Source of the DNA: a virus
IMG/VR virus record: IMGVR_UViG_3300044530_001846
Coordinates: 1 to 27,465 of that record
Strand: one strand, 5' to 3'
DNA length: 27,465 nt
The notes beneath the pieces were generated by a model that made no database searches, was not told where the DNA came from, and was given only the letters and a program-made list of their open reading frames with translations. Made by a program: the position numbers and the translations under genes. Position 1 is the stretch's first letter. Each line of letters opens with the position of its first letter. This document shows, piece after piece, positions 6,650-15,700 of this stretch.

Positions 6650-7155
6650 AATCTCCTGAAAACTGGTATCATGAAATGATGAAACATGGTGAAAAGGTCA
6701 TCACTTGGGGTGATTTCCAAGAACTTGTCGCTGAGATCCAGCGCGACGCCCTGTCCGACCCGATAGCTAAAACCACCGACCAGTTTAATTTTGAAATGAA
6801 TCAGTCAATCGCCCGCAACGAGCGCATCCGGGCCGACCAGCTTCACGACGAGCTGATGAAAACACGAGCTAAGTGGCACGAAGCCCGCAAGCACCTCCGC
6901 GCCGCCAACAAGGGGGCCGAACGCAACGCGCAAGCCCTCGCCCTCGCCACGACACGCTATTGGGACTACCGCGACTCCGACCGGAACGAAAAGCAGCGCG
7001 ACGAATACAAACACAAAACAGTCGTCTGGAACTGGCTGCTCATGTCGGACGACGAATACCGCCTGAAGTGCGGCGAGCTGTCGTCCCAAGACCTCCGCAA
7101 CATCCGGGCCGTGCTCAAGGCCATGCTCGGAACCTCTCTCCTCAAACACCTGTAA
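6646..7155 (+). CDS. Hypothetical helical protein, 169 aa
   Basis: Starts at an ATGA overlap. The sequence is strongly helical and charged; residues about 45-120 (NQSIARNERIRADQLHDELMKTRAKWHEARKHLR...) have coiled-coil character. It contains several tryptophans and a basic/acidic stretch DYRDSDRNEKQRDEYKHK. No membrane segment or known motif. It ends two bases before the ATG of the MazG-like gene. Function not recognised. Confidence 0.78.
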   Translation: MKSPENWYHEMMKHGEKVITWGDFQELVAEIQRDALSDPIAKTTDQFNFEMNQSIARNERIRADQLHDELMKTRAKWHEARKHLRAANKGAERNAQALALATTRYWDYRDSDRNEKQRDEYKHKTVVWNWLLMSDDEYRLKCGELSSQDLRNIRAVLKAMLGTSLLKHL

Positions 7156-7157
7156 CC

Positions 7158-7622
7158 ATGCCATTCCAACACGCCATCCAACTCCTCGAAAAAGAATCCA
7201 GCTACTGTCTCCGTGATTACACCGCGCTCGGTGAGGTTCCGTCCGACGAATGCGCGGCCAAGCTCCGCAAGCTCAACAACGCCATCACCTTCCTCAAGGT
7301 GGCCAACCTCGGAGGGACGTCCGCGCTGGTCTCGCAGGTCCGCCAGTGGGGGCAGGACCGCAACATCACCGGCCCCAACGCCAAGGCGACGGTCCACACC
7401 CAGTTCGAGAAGCTCCGCGAGGAGTTCTTGGAGCTGGAGGACGCCATCGCCCGCGAGGACCAGCACGAGCTCATCGACGCCATCGGTGACATGACGGTGG
7501 TGTTGATTTTGTTGTCGGAGCTGGCAGGGGTGAGGTTCGAGACCTGCCTTGTCGCCGCCTACGAAGAAATCCGCGACCGCAAGGGCTCCATGATTAACGG
7601 AGCGTTTGTCAAACAACTTTAA
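7158..7622 (+). CDS. MazG-like nucleoside triphosphate pyrophosphohydrolase
   Basis: Predicted all-alpha NTP pyrophosphatase that cleaves (d)NTPs to monophosphates. Phage members are thought to adjust host nucleotide or alarmone pools. The MazG-type metal site is visible as KLREEFLELED at 85-95 (E88, E89, E92) followed by ELIDAIGDM at 104-112 (E104, D107, D111), and the family's terminal AYEEIRDRKG is at 134-143. VRQWGQDR at 61-68 is also typical of the domain's first helix. The first ~55 residues are an extra helical part. I start it at ATG 7158, two bases after the upstream TAA, although the frame is open further up as a shadow. It is the last clear gene of the third block. Confidence 0.85.
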   Translation: MPFQHAIQLLEKESSYCLRDYTALGEVPSDECAAKLRKLNNAITFLKVANLGGTSALVSQVRQWGQDRNITGPNAKATVHTQFEKLREEFLELEDAIAREDQHELIDAIGDMTVVLILLSELAGVRFETCLVAAYEEIRDRKGSMINGAFVKQL

Positions 7623-7681
7623 CCAATTTTGCGCCGTGCCTGTGCAAGCCGAAGTAGCTCGCAACCCCGGATTGGGAATTC

Positions 7682-7730
7682 CCGACGAGGCAGTAGTGGT
7701 CGAAAAGCGCGTGGGGCAACTGCTCGTCGG
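7682..7730 (+). repeat. 12-bp inverted repeat (stem-loop) with one bulge
   Basis: CCGACGAG-g-CAGT at 7682-7694 pairs with ACTGCTCGTCGG at 7719-7730 across a 24-base loop. Twelve perfect pairs with a single bulged G are unlikely by chance in a gap of this size. It sits about 60 bases after the MazG-like stop and could be an RNA stem or a protein-binding dyad. Confidence 0.6.
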
Positions 7731-7854
7731 CAGGATCATGACCCTAAACCTGATCACTCACGCGGCGGCGCAATCCCCTCACGGACGTAAAGCCGGACTT
7801 GATCCGGACAACCGGACGAATGACCCGAAGGAGGTTCGAAACTCCGGAAGGCAA

Positions 7855-7877
7855 GGAGACTACGTGTAAGTGTCTCC
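7855..7877 (+). repeat. GGAGAC/GTCTCC stem-loop
   Basis: Six perfect G+C-rich pairs around an 11-base loop that contains the TAA of the alternative small frame. No T-run follows. It lies five bases before the next stem-loop (7883-7911), and together they resemble a tandem hairpin element closing the third gene block. Confidence 0.45.
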
Positions 7878-7882
7878 CGCTC

Positions 7883-7911
7883 TGCTCCACGGCGTAAATA
7901 CTGCTGGAGCA
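7883..7911 (+). terminator. TGCTCCA/TGGAGCA stem-loop abutting motif copy 4
   Basis: Seven perfect pairs with a 15-base loop, ending three bases before the 15-bp palindromic core. There is no U tract, so termination is not demonstrated. The arrangement of a hairpin followed by the 17-bp motif repeats that at 1676-1736, which suggests end-of-unit followed by start-of-unit. Confidence 0.4.
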
Positions 7912-7913
7912 CC

Positions 7914-7930
7914 CTTTAGCCTGACTAAAC
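7914..7930 (+). promoter_or_regulatory. 17-bp conserved motif, copy 4
   Basis: Exact copy of CTTTAGCCTGACTAAAC, four bases before the ATG at 7935. It follows a stem-loop and opens the block 7935-9526. Confidence 0.75.
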
Positions 7931-7934
7931 CACC

Positions 7935-8156
7935 ATGAACCGAGACGATCTCATCACCGAACTGTATGACCTACAGGCCCAGCTGACCCGTGGCTGTAGG
8001 ATGAACCACTGCATCATCAACCCGCCTACCGGCATGGCTCCCAACGGAGGGTGCCGCTGCACCAAGGACCAGATCAGCAGACGCCTGCGCCAACTGTCGG
8101 AAGACGTGATGGACATCAGGCGTGACAACTGGTTCCCACCCACCCAACAACCATGA
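7935..8156 (+). CDS. Small cysteine-containing phage protein, 73 aa
   Basis: The start lies four bases after the motif. Residues 21-42 contain four cysteines (C21, C26, C40, C42) around HCIINPPTGMAPNGGCRC. I recall an NPPxGM..NGGCRC pattern from many small phage proteins of unknown function. The rest is two amphipathic helices (LITELYDLQAQL and DQISRRLRQLSEDVMDIRR). The cysteines could bind zinc, but spacing CxC is unusual. It overlaps the next gene by ATGA. Confidence 0.78.
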   Translation: MNRDDLITELYDLQAQLTRGCRMNHCIINPPTGMAPNGGCRCTKDQISRRLRQLSEDVMDIRRDNWFPPTQQP

Positions 8157-8362
8157 TCATCCACCATCCCGACATCAAGGAAATCAACAAGTTCCTCACC
8201 CACGGCATCCGCCTGCTGCACCATCTTGAGAAGCAGACCGGCGAACACGCGAAGCACAACCTTGAGACATTCCGTCTTGAGCTCGGGGACGCGTGGCTCA
8301 AGATGGCCAACTCCCTGAGCAATCCAATCATCCAACTCGAAGAAACCGACCAACAACCATGA
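8153..8362 (+). CDS. Small helical hypothetical protein, 69 aa
   Basis: Starts at an ATGA overlap after CAACAACC, a leader type seen before several genes here. Predicted as two long helices (EINKFLTHGIRLLHHLEKQTGEHA and ETFRLELGDAWLKMANSL), with six histidines, no cysteines and no membrane segment. No family recognised. It overlaps the next gene at 8359. Confidence 0.72.
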   Translation: MIIHHPDIKEINKFLTHGIRLLHHLEKQTGEHAKHNLETFRLELGDAWLKMANSLSNPIIQLEETDQQP

Positions 8363-8916
8363 GTGCCAAGAAGACCGCCAAGAAGAAACCCGCCGCCAAG
8401 AAGGCCGCGAAGAAAGCCGCCAAAGTGATGGCCGACGTGATGGACTCCATCATCGAGGCCGTGGAGCCGATGACCACCTCCAGTCCCCACGAGATGGAAG
8501 TGTTCGACGAGGACGACTACAACCCCTACGCCCCGAACAATGACGGTGGTGGATGGGGCAAAGAGGAGCCAGCGTTCTCGTCGTTGGACGATGATGAGCC
8601 GTATCCAGAGCCGGAAGCTATCATCATGCCCCCTGACGAGCCGAAGCCGCAGCCTGTCCCCGTGGAGAGGCCGTCCTTGCCCGTCCCTGCACCCGTAGGA
8701 CGCGTCGTAACGCCTCCCGTGGCACCAAGTCCCACACCACCCCCCAACGAGCCCACAGGCGACGCCCTGATCGTCCACCGCCTCATCAACGGCATCAACC
8801 ACCTCTACAAGATTGCCCGCCTGACCAAGGGAGCCAAGGGACCACAACCCGAGCACGTCGCCCGCATCCAGACCAACATCCTCGCCGCCAAAGACCTCAT
8901 CACCCGCCTGTCGTGA
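8359..8916 (+). CDS. Protein with histone-H1-like Lys/Ala N-terminus, 185 aa
   Basis: Starts at an ATGA overlap after CAACAACC. Residues 1-24 are almost only K, A and P with AKK and KKAAK repeats, like the DNA-binding tails of bacterial histone H1-like proteins, so non-specific DNA or RNA binding is likely. Residues about 45-135 are a long acidic then proline-rich disordered linker (DEDDYNPYAP..., PVPVERPSLPVPAPVG...). Residues about 140-185 (DALIVHRLINGINHLYKIARL...IQTNILAAKDLITRL) form a short helical domain. Basic tail, acidic linker and helical end give a modular architecture, perhaps a DNA-compaction or recruiting protein. No closer family recognised. Confidence 0.78.
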   Translation: MSAKKTAKKKPAAKKAAKKAAKVMADVMDSIIEAVEPMTTSSPHEMEVFDEDDYNPYAPNNDGGGWGKEEPAFSSLDDDEPYPEPEAIIMPPDEPKPQPVPVERPSLPVPAPVGRVVTPPVAPSPTPPPNEPTGDALIVHRLINGINHLYKIARLTKGAKGPQPEHVARIQTNILAAKDLITRLS

Positions 8917-9200
8917 ACCGCCCCAAGCAACGCAAGAACAAGCGCCTGCTCGAACTGCTCGGCTGCGACCCCCACGAGGAAGTCCCCACCTTCGAGGAGG
9001 CTCGCGACTCGGTGCCACGGGAAGTGCTCCCAGAACGAATCATCTGCCCCGCCTCCGGCAAACATTCCTTCCCCTCACAAAGCACCGCCCGCCAAGCCGC
9101 CACCAACCGCATGAACAAGGGCTCGGGGACAGGCGCTGTCAGGCAGTATCTCTGCCCCGACTGCTCGATGTGGCACCTCTCGTCCTCCTTCCACCGCTAG
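8913..9200 (+). CDS. Small zinc-ribbon-like protein, 95 aa, GTG start
   Basis: I chose GTG 8913 because it overlaps the upstream TGA (GTGA), the usual coupling here, and no in-frame ATG precedes it. The N-terminus is basic (RPKQRKNKRLLELLG). Residues 45-88 hold CPASGKH, then YLCPDCSMWHLSS (C45, H51, C81, C84, H88), with a helix of the SxxxARQAATNRM type between them. This fits the small phage proteins with a CP..GK...A...A...YxCPxCxxWHL pattern, probably a single zinc site. Possible nucleic-acid binding; function unknown. Confidence 0.78.
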   Translation: MNRPKQRKNKRLLELLGCDPHEEVPTFEEARDSVPREVLPERIICPASGKHSFPSQSTARQAATNRMNKGSGTGAVRQYLCPDCSMWHLSSSFHR

Positions 9201-9202
9201 CC

Positions 9203-9526
9203 ATGCTCTACAACGAAGACCGTCAGAACGAAGCTGACGCCCGGATCGACCAGTGGATTGGAGCCCCTATTGCGATGGAGGAACTGAGACGCACCATTCT
9301 CCGCCACGTCTGCCACTGCTACCAACGCAACGACTGGCGCTGGCCGTGCAACCGTCACACCGTCTCGGACGAAGACGTGCTGGCGGCGGTCAACCACATC
9401 AAATCCCTAAGAGGATGGTGGTTCAACAAGACAACCAAGGACGCCGCCTTCCGCACCGCCCTGTATGAACAAGGGAAGGCCATCTACAAGCGCGAGGCTC
9501 CCGAACGACACGATTACCAAATTTAA
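9203..9526 (+). CDS. Hypothetical protein, 107 aa
   Basis: Starts at ATG 9203, two bases behind the upstream TAG. The same frame is open further up only as a shadow. Mostly helical, with several tryptophans (DWRWPC, GWWFNK), a CHCYQ element and a C-terminal helix. VSDEDVLAAVNHIKSLRGWWFNK could be a small nucleic-acid- or protein-binding unit, but nothing is diagnostic. It ends at TAA 9524-9526, one base before the fifth motif. Confidence 0.76.
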   Translation: MLYNEDRQNEADARIDQWIGAPIAMEELRRTILRHVCHCYQRNDWRWPCNRHTVSDEDVLAAVNHIKSLRGWWFNKTTKDAAFRTALYEQGKAIYKREAPERHDYQI

Positions 9527-9527
9527 C

Positions 9528-9544
9528 CTTTAGCCTGACTAAAC
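9528..9544 (+). promoter_or_regulatory. 17-bp conserved motif, copy 5
   Basis: Exact copy of CTTTAGCCTGACTAAAC, directly touching the ATG at 9545. If it is a promoter, its transcript would have almost no leader and would run on, antisense, into the giant gene. Confidence 0.75.
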
Positions 9545-9706
9545 ATGAAGAAAGAACTACAGGAAGCGGCCTTCACCCGTGAGATCGAGAGACGCATCGA
9601 CCAGCTCGCCACCGAGTTCGACCTGTCCTACTCGTTCGTCGTGGGGGCGCTCAGCCTGATCCTCCACGGGATCAAGCAGGAATACTTCGAGGACGATGAG
9701 GACTAG
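9545..9706 (+). CDS. 53-aa protein, ribbon-helix-helix-like, candidate regulator
   Basis: The ATG follows the fifth motif with no gap and the frame runs to TAG 9704-9706. The sequence reads as a short N-terminal strand or coil, then helix one (TREIERRIDQLATEFD), a turn (LSYS) and helix two (FVVGALSLILHGIKQE), with an acidic tail EDDED. That layout is like the helix-turn-helix half of small Arc/MetJ-type proteins, which bind palindromic DNA as dimers. The N-terminal strand is not clear, so this is a hypothesis. Being directly behind a palindromic motif would suit autoregulation. Its stop overlaps the stop of the giant gene on the other strand. Confidence 0.65.
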   Translation: MKKELQEAAFTREIERRIDQLATEFDLSYSFVVGALSLILHGIKQEYFEDDED

Positions 9707-12700
9707 GGCTCGTTCGCCCACACCGCTTCCTGAAGCACCTTCTTGGAGGACTGTCTTCCCTCACGGGTGGAGAATAGAATTTCCTGTGCGAGATAGAGCG
9801 AGATGTCGAAGGCGCTAACCTCGCCCGTCTCGTTCGCGTCGTAAGCCAAATTCATTCCGGCAACCAAGTCGTATAGCACCCCGGTCGGAGCGGTGAGCTG
9901 CATTGCCGTCTTGAGTCCGCTGCTCTCCATCTCCCACACGTTTACCGCGTCCTTGTCCCACTTGTTCTCCGCCGATTCCAGTCCGGTGAGCTTGGCCGTG
10001 GCCTCCTGCACCACACTGTTGGTGATGCTGTTCTTGAAGGCGCTTGCCACCGGGAACAACCCGAGCACCGCGCCAGCCACCGGAGCCACCGGCAATACCT
10101 CGCTCAACATCGAGCTGGCCAACCCGGCGTAAGCCGAAGCCGCCGCCGCGTCCGGGTCCTTCCAGTCTTGGAAGAACTGTCCGGGTTTGCCGATGGTCAT
10201 CGCCTTGATCCCTCCGAGAACCGCGTTGTCCTCTCCTTCCGTATTGAACAGGCTGTCTGCCTTCTCCTGAGCCTTGGCCATCGCCTCGTCCTCGTCGTCT
10301 CCGCCAAGCATGTAGCCGACCGACAACAGGATTGGAACGAGGTTTCGGATCTTCAGAGCGTGGAACAACGAGTTTTGCACCATCGTCCCGACAAGGTTCT
10401 CCACCGCGTTCTGGTGGGCACGCTTTCCGCCGTCGGTCATTTGTCCGCCAATGTCCTCACCCGCTTCGTTGAGCGTTCCTATCTCGTGACGTTCGGCCTG
10501 CCATAACGTGGGGGCCATAGCACTCATGTTACTGGCGGTGGACGCCTGATGGTTCGAAAACCGGACAATCGAGCGCATCAACGCGTTCCATGTCGGAGAG
10601 CTGGTCTTGTTCTGGAAGAAGAACGACTTCTTCGCCTTGTCCGAAACCCCCATGTGGTCATTAAGCTTTGTTTGAGCGGCTTCCACCGCTTCCTGCGGGA
10701 TGTCGAAACGTCCCTTGTTCTCCGCCTTGATCATCTCTGTGATGGAGCTTGGCACCTCCCCGTCAATCAGACCCCTTGACTTCATCCATTGGAGCTCGGC
10801 CATCAACTCGGTGAGGAAGATGGCGCGTGACAACCAGCGTTCCGGCTTGGCGATGGTCAAATCCAAAGCCTTTTCCTGCCACTCCTGAGTGACCTTCGCC
10901 GCCTTGCCGGAATACTTCTTCACATTACCCACACCGTGACGGGTCTGGTTGCGCAGATTGGTCTTCACTTGGTCCATTCCGTCCGCACCACGGAAACTCG
11001 ACCACGGAGCAACCCGCAGCATAAACTCCTTGGCGTCGTGGTTGTAGTCGCCGGGCTCGTTCTTGTCGAACGACTTGGAAGTGACGATCTGGCCCATCGC
11101 CTCGAACATCATCCCCGCCTCGTTCCATTTCCCTGAAAGCAGCTTTTTCGCGCCGTAACCCAGAAGCGAAGGAGCCGACTGGTTCCACCATTGTTGGAAC
11201 GAAGCCAGCGCCTTGAAGATATACATCGACGACAGGAACTGAATGCTTTCGGAAAACGCCGTGTCGGTCACCCCGTGCTGCATGTCGTTGGCGATTTCAT
11301 TGTCGAACTCGGAAGCGATGCCCGCCAGCGCCACCCGTTGCAAACGCTTGTCCGCATTCTGCTCGTCCTCCCCAAGAATCAGTGAATTGACGATCTCGGC
11401 TTGGTTTGGACCCGCCTGCTGGACGCTTCCGACAATGTTCCGCAACGAACTGTAGACTGGCGTGACGTTCAACCGGTAGAGCGTGTCGTCAAGCATTCCC
11501 TCAATCGCGGAAATCCCGTTCAAACTCACAGGACGGAACACCAACGTCTTCTTGTTCTTGTCACGCTTCTCGGTGCGTCCCGGACCACCCAGCAATGACA
11601 TCTCTTGGAACCCGACCTCATGCAAAGGATCGGCCTTGTAAGGCGTCACTTCCAGACTGAGACGTTCCGCAGACGGATCGGTGGCGTAAGCATACCGCAA
11701 TGGGACAGTCGAGATCAAACGGGCTTGGCCATGCAGTCTTCCCGCAAGGAACGCCTCGGACGGATTAATGTCCTCAATCTCTTTCTGGTCGTGACCCATC
11801 GCCATCATCATGATTTCAGCCGCGTCGGTCATGCCCTTGAACTTGTCACCGATGTAGTCGGCGTAGTCCTTGGCGGCATCCATCACTCCTGACTCTTCCG
11901 ACTTCGCGTAAAGCCTCTCGATGGCCTCGTTGATCTGCTGCACCGCATAGGCCTCCTTGTCACCTTTCGGGACAAACGGAGAGTCAACGATGTCCTCAAT
12001 GATGGAGTAGAGCTCCTTCACCATGTTCTCGTCGCGAATGACGTTGATGTGGTCGTCGTTGAAAAACCCTTTCACACCACCCGCCGCCTTTTTCAAGGCC
12101 CCGTCCGTCACCTTGCTGTGACTTGCGAGCTGGGCGTCGCGATACAAGGACAAGTCCTTCACCCCTTTCTTCAGGTCGTTCGACCACATCGAGAAGTTGG
12201 CGGCGACCGAGTAGGTCCTGACTCTCTTCAATCCTTCCAAACTGGCGATCATGTAAGGAATCGACTGCATCAAGGAGTCGTTCCCAAGCGCCAGATGCTT
12301 CTTGGCCATCACCTTCTTCTCAGCTTCCAGCTGGGAAATCCAGCCGTTGCGGCCCGAGTTCATGTCGAAACCGTTCTGGAGGATACCGTGGAGACGCATC
12401 GCCTCAAGCTGGGCGAGGTAGTTTTTCCGGTAACGAATCCGGACGCGAGAGTCGTGGTGGTTCAAATACTTCATCGCCGTCAGTTCGGCGGTGCTCAGGT
12501 TGGTGGACAACCCGGTCAACAGCTGTTGCAAAGCGGCCTCCCCCTCGATCCTCGCGCTCATCCGCTCGAACAATTCGAACAGGCGGACCTGCTGGGCGGT
12601 GTTGTCGCTTTGAACAATGCTGTCGTCACCGAGCATCTCAAGGAACTTTGCGATGTCCTCCTTGAGTCCGCGTTGGTTGGTCTCCGTGCTGGGCGAGAGC

Positions 12701-15700
12701 TTGTCGTAACCAATGACCAGCGCCTCCACCATGTGGGACAACTGACTCAACGCGTTCTTCATGTCAACATGCTCAACGTCCACCTTCTTGTCCGCCGCCA
12801 GCTTGAAACCAGCCACCTTGTCACCCGGACGGGCGTTGGCTCGGGCGATCAAAAGCTCCGCGTGACGACCGGAATACTCCTTGGCCACCTGTTCACGGGT
12901 GGTTCCAGAAGGGGTGAACCTCGCTCCACCAAACGCATGGGTCCATGTCCCGTCTTTCCATTCACGGGTGAAGCCCATCCGGTTCTTGGTCTGGGGTTGG
13001 GGCGTTGGTTCGTCGGTGTCGGGAAGAGAGTTGAGGACGACGTCGCGCATCGTGATCTTCTTGCCTTTGCGCTTGGCGGTCTTCTCCGCAGGGGTGAGCT
13101 CGCTGTTGGAATGGTAGCGGTTCTTCAGGTCCTGCTCGGCGTTGATCTGACCCAGCATGATCCACTCACCGTTGTTGATGAGATGGCCGATGATGTCCTT
13201 GCGGGCGGCGAAGTTGGACGGCACCTTGTATTTGGAGACTCGGCGGGCTGCGTTTAGCCGGGCTAAATCAGCCTGAAGACTCTTGATCTTGTTCCGGTTT
13301 CCGGCAATCGGATGCTTGAACAACTCCTTGTCGGCGAGCTTGGTCTCAATGGCTTTGATCTGGTTGTTGATAACCTCAAGATTACCTCTCAGACCACTCC
13401 GGAACTTCGGATCAACCGACAGCTTCACCAGACGGGTCTTTTCGTTCTGAAGCGAAACCATCTTCTCAAGCATTGGAGCGGCACGCTCTGCCTCGGTCTG
13501 ACGCTGGGCCAGCTCGTCCCTCACCTTCATCGCTTCGACCACGTTGCTCGTGGAATAGATGCTGTGGACTCCGGGCTCCGCCAGCAAGGCGATGGCGTCA
13601 GGACTCAGTTGGGAACCCGATCCGGTCACTCCCCCGAAGTTGTTCTTGAACTCGGTCAGACGCGCCTCGGCGATCCTCTCCTGCAACGTGAGCGTGTCGC
13701 TCACCTGACGGATAATCGCCGCTGGGTTATAGTCGTTGAAGTAAGCTTGGTCGCCCTTCACCGCACGGTAGAGCTCGTCGGCATGACGGGCGTATTGACC
13801 GAGCGACTTGGTCAGAGCCTCTTTCATAATGTAGAACTCGTGGTCCTTCTCTCCTTCCGGCGTGGCGTTCCACTTGGCTGCAAGCTGGGCAAGACCCGCC
13901 TCAATCCCCATCTTGTTCTCGAAGTTGGGGGTGGTTCCGGCAGGGTAGAGGACGATGGTGGCGTTCACCGATTCGGTGCGTCCGGTCGGTCCTTTCTCAC
14001 CGGAGATGAAGACGTGGCGACCCGCCGACCACGGGGTGACCGAGCTGTGGGCGAGACGCTGGAAGAACCCTCCCTTCAATGGATTGCGGTCGATACGGAC
14101 CAGACCAGCCAACTCCTTGTTTGCCAGTTCGACATTCTGGCGAGCGACACGCAACTTGTTCATTTCCGACGCATCCAAAACCTTGCCACGCTCCGCGATC
14201 TCCATCTTGAGACTTGACGAAAGCTGCATCTCGTTGAGCAGGGCTCTGGTGTTCTTCTGGCGGTTGGGACGGACCTTGGAATCGTTTTCCAATGAGTCGA
14301 ACTTCTCGTTCAATTCCCGAACCAACGTCTTTGCCGCAGCTTCCTTGCCGAACGTGCTGATCTCGCCGATGGTTTGATTGAGCAGCTTCTGGTAACCGCT
14401 GCGGTTGGGCGCGAGCTTGGCCGGAAGGTTCGAACGGTAGATCGCGTCAGCCTCCGACAGCACGTGCTGGAGAATCATCTCACGTTGAGCCTCATCAATA
14501 AGGTTGATTGACTGCGAGTTGAACAAGTCAGGCGTCGCCGCCATCACGGCTTCAATCCGGTCGACCTCCGATTGGTTGAACGCAATCCGGTCTTCGATAA
14601 ACGCCTTCCGGTCCTTCATCGCCTGAAGCTCGCGGCGGGCCTCTGCCTCATGGCCTTCCAGCATTGGAAACACATTTTTCATCTCGGCGTAGACTTCGGG
14701 CGTCAAGGCCATGTCGGCGAAGGCGCGTGGGTAGATGACAAGCTTGTCCTGCCCCTTGCCGTTGTCGACCCAAGCTTGGGTTCCTTGGTCAATGGAACGC
14801 TGGGCTTCCTTGCGGATCACCGACTCAACACCGGAGACACGGGAAAGAAGACCGCCGGAGAACGATTTGAACCGGTTGCTCTCGTGGTGAAGCGTGGACG
14901 CGGTGCGTCCGTTGATCCGTCCTTCCATCATGTTGTGCCATGCGGTGACAACAGGGACTCCCTCACGGCCCGGAAGCCTGCTCTCCTGTGTCCGGCGAAG
15001 CCCCTTGGGGGTGTTCTGTCTGACGACGGGACGCGCCTGCGGACTGGTGGACTCGCTGAGAAGTTGTGTTCCCGGAGTTGGCCGTCTCGAAGCCATCCCC
15101 TCCATCTGGGTTCTGGCGTCAAACCGCATCGACTCATGCTCCTTGGCAAGACCGATCAGGTCGACAAAGAGGTTGATCATCATCGCGTCGCTCGCTGGCA
15201 GGCTTTCTCCGTTCCATGCCGGGTCCTCAAACCCACCACGTCCACGGTGAAACTCCTCCAACACCGCCTCCATCCGCTTGTCCATCACCCCATACTCAGA
15301 GATGTCGTGGTTCTTGTTGCGGAGATACTGGAGGATGCTGGAAACCGACGGCTCGACGGAACGAAGCAACTCCTTGTCCTCGTTCGACGGCTCGATGTCC
15401 AACTCGACTTCCTGACGTTCGGTGGAGTCGACGCGGCTGGCGAGGAACTTCTCAAGCTCCGACTCCATCCAGCTCTTCTCCACATCGTCAGCCGCCTGCT
15501 CTTCGGCCAGATCCGAATCCTCGTCGGTTTGAGGCGTGGCCTTGGTTTCCATCGCGTTGTCGAAGGCGTATGGGTCCTGTTCCTCCACCGCGTCCTCGCC
15601 CATCTGCTTGTTTGCCAGAAGGATTTCATTGAGGGTGGCGTTGGACAAGTCGCTTGATTTCAATAGGTTGTCTCCGAAAAGGAAGCGGTCCAGAAGCTTC

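Larger units (their letters stand above)
7623..7914 (+). other. Gap rich in stem-loops; possible structured RNA (or a small coding region)
   Basis: This is the only rightward gap longer than 100 bases. It holds a 12-bp stem (7682-7694 with one bulged G, pairing 7719-7730), a stem CCGGA/TCCGG at 7793-7807, GGAG/CTCC at 7830-7845, GGAGAC/GTCTCC at 7855-7877, and TGCTCCA/TGGAGCA at 7883-7911, which ends three bases before motif copy 4. The density of stems suggests a folded transcript, such as a 3' end or a non-coding RNA, but I match it to no known RNA family. A competing reading is an open frame from TTG 7606, or ATG 7738, to TAA 7869 (43 aa from the ATG), which has no recognisable protein features and no coupled start. 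Confidence 0.4.

Noticed and set aside
7826-7850. GGTTCGAAACTCC looks like a tRNA T-arm
   Set aside because: With the loop in tRNA register only three of five stem pairs form, and no acceptor, D or anticodon arm can be built around it. I keep only a 4-bp GGAG/CTCC stem.
7606-7869. Possible 87-aa gene from a TTG start
   Set aside because: The start lies inside the MazG-like gene, and the product has no recognisable features. The region is dominated by inverted repeats. I record it only as an alternative for the 7623-7914 gap.
7851-7877. GGAGACTA...GTCTCC recalls the P7 region of group I introns
   Set aside because: The two halves are only 11 bases apart, with no space for P3 and P8, and no flanking exon halves of one gene are present.
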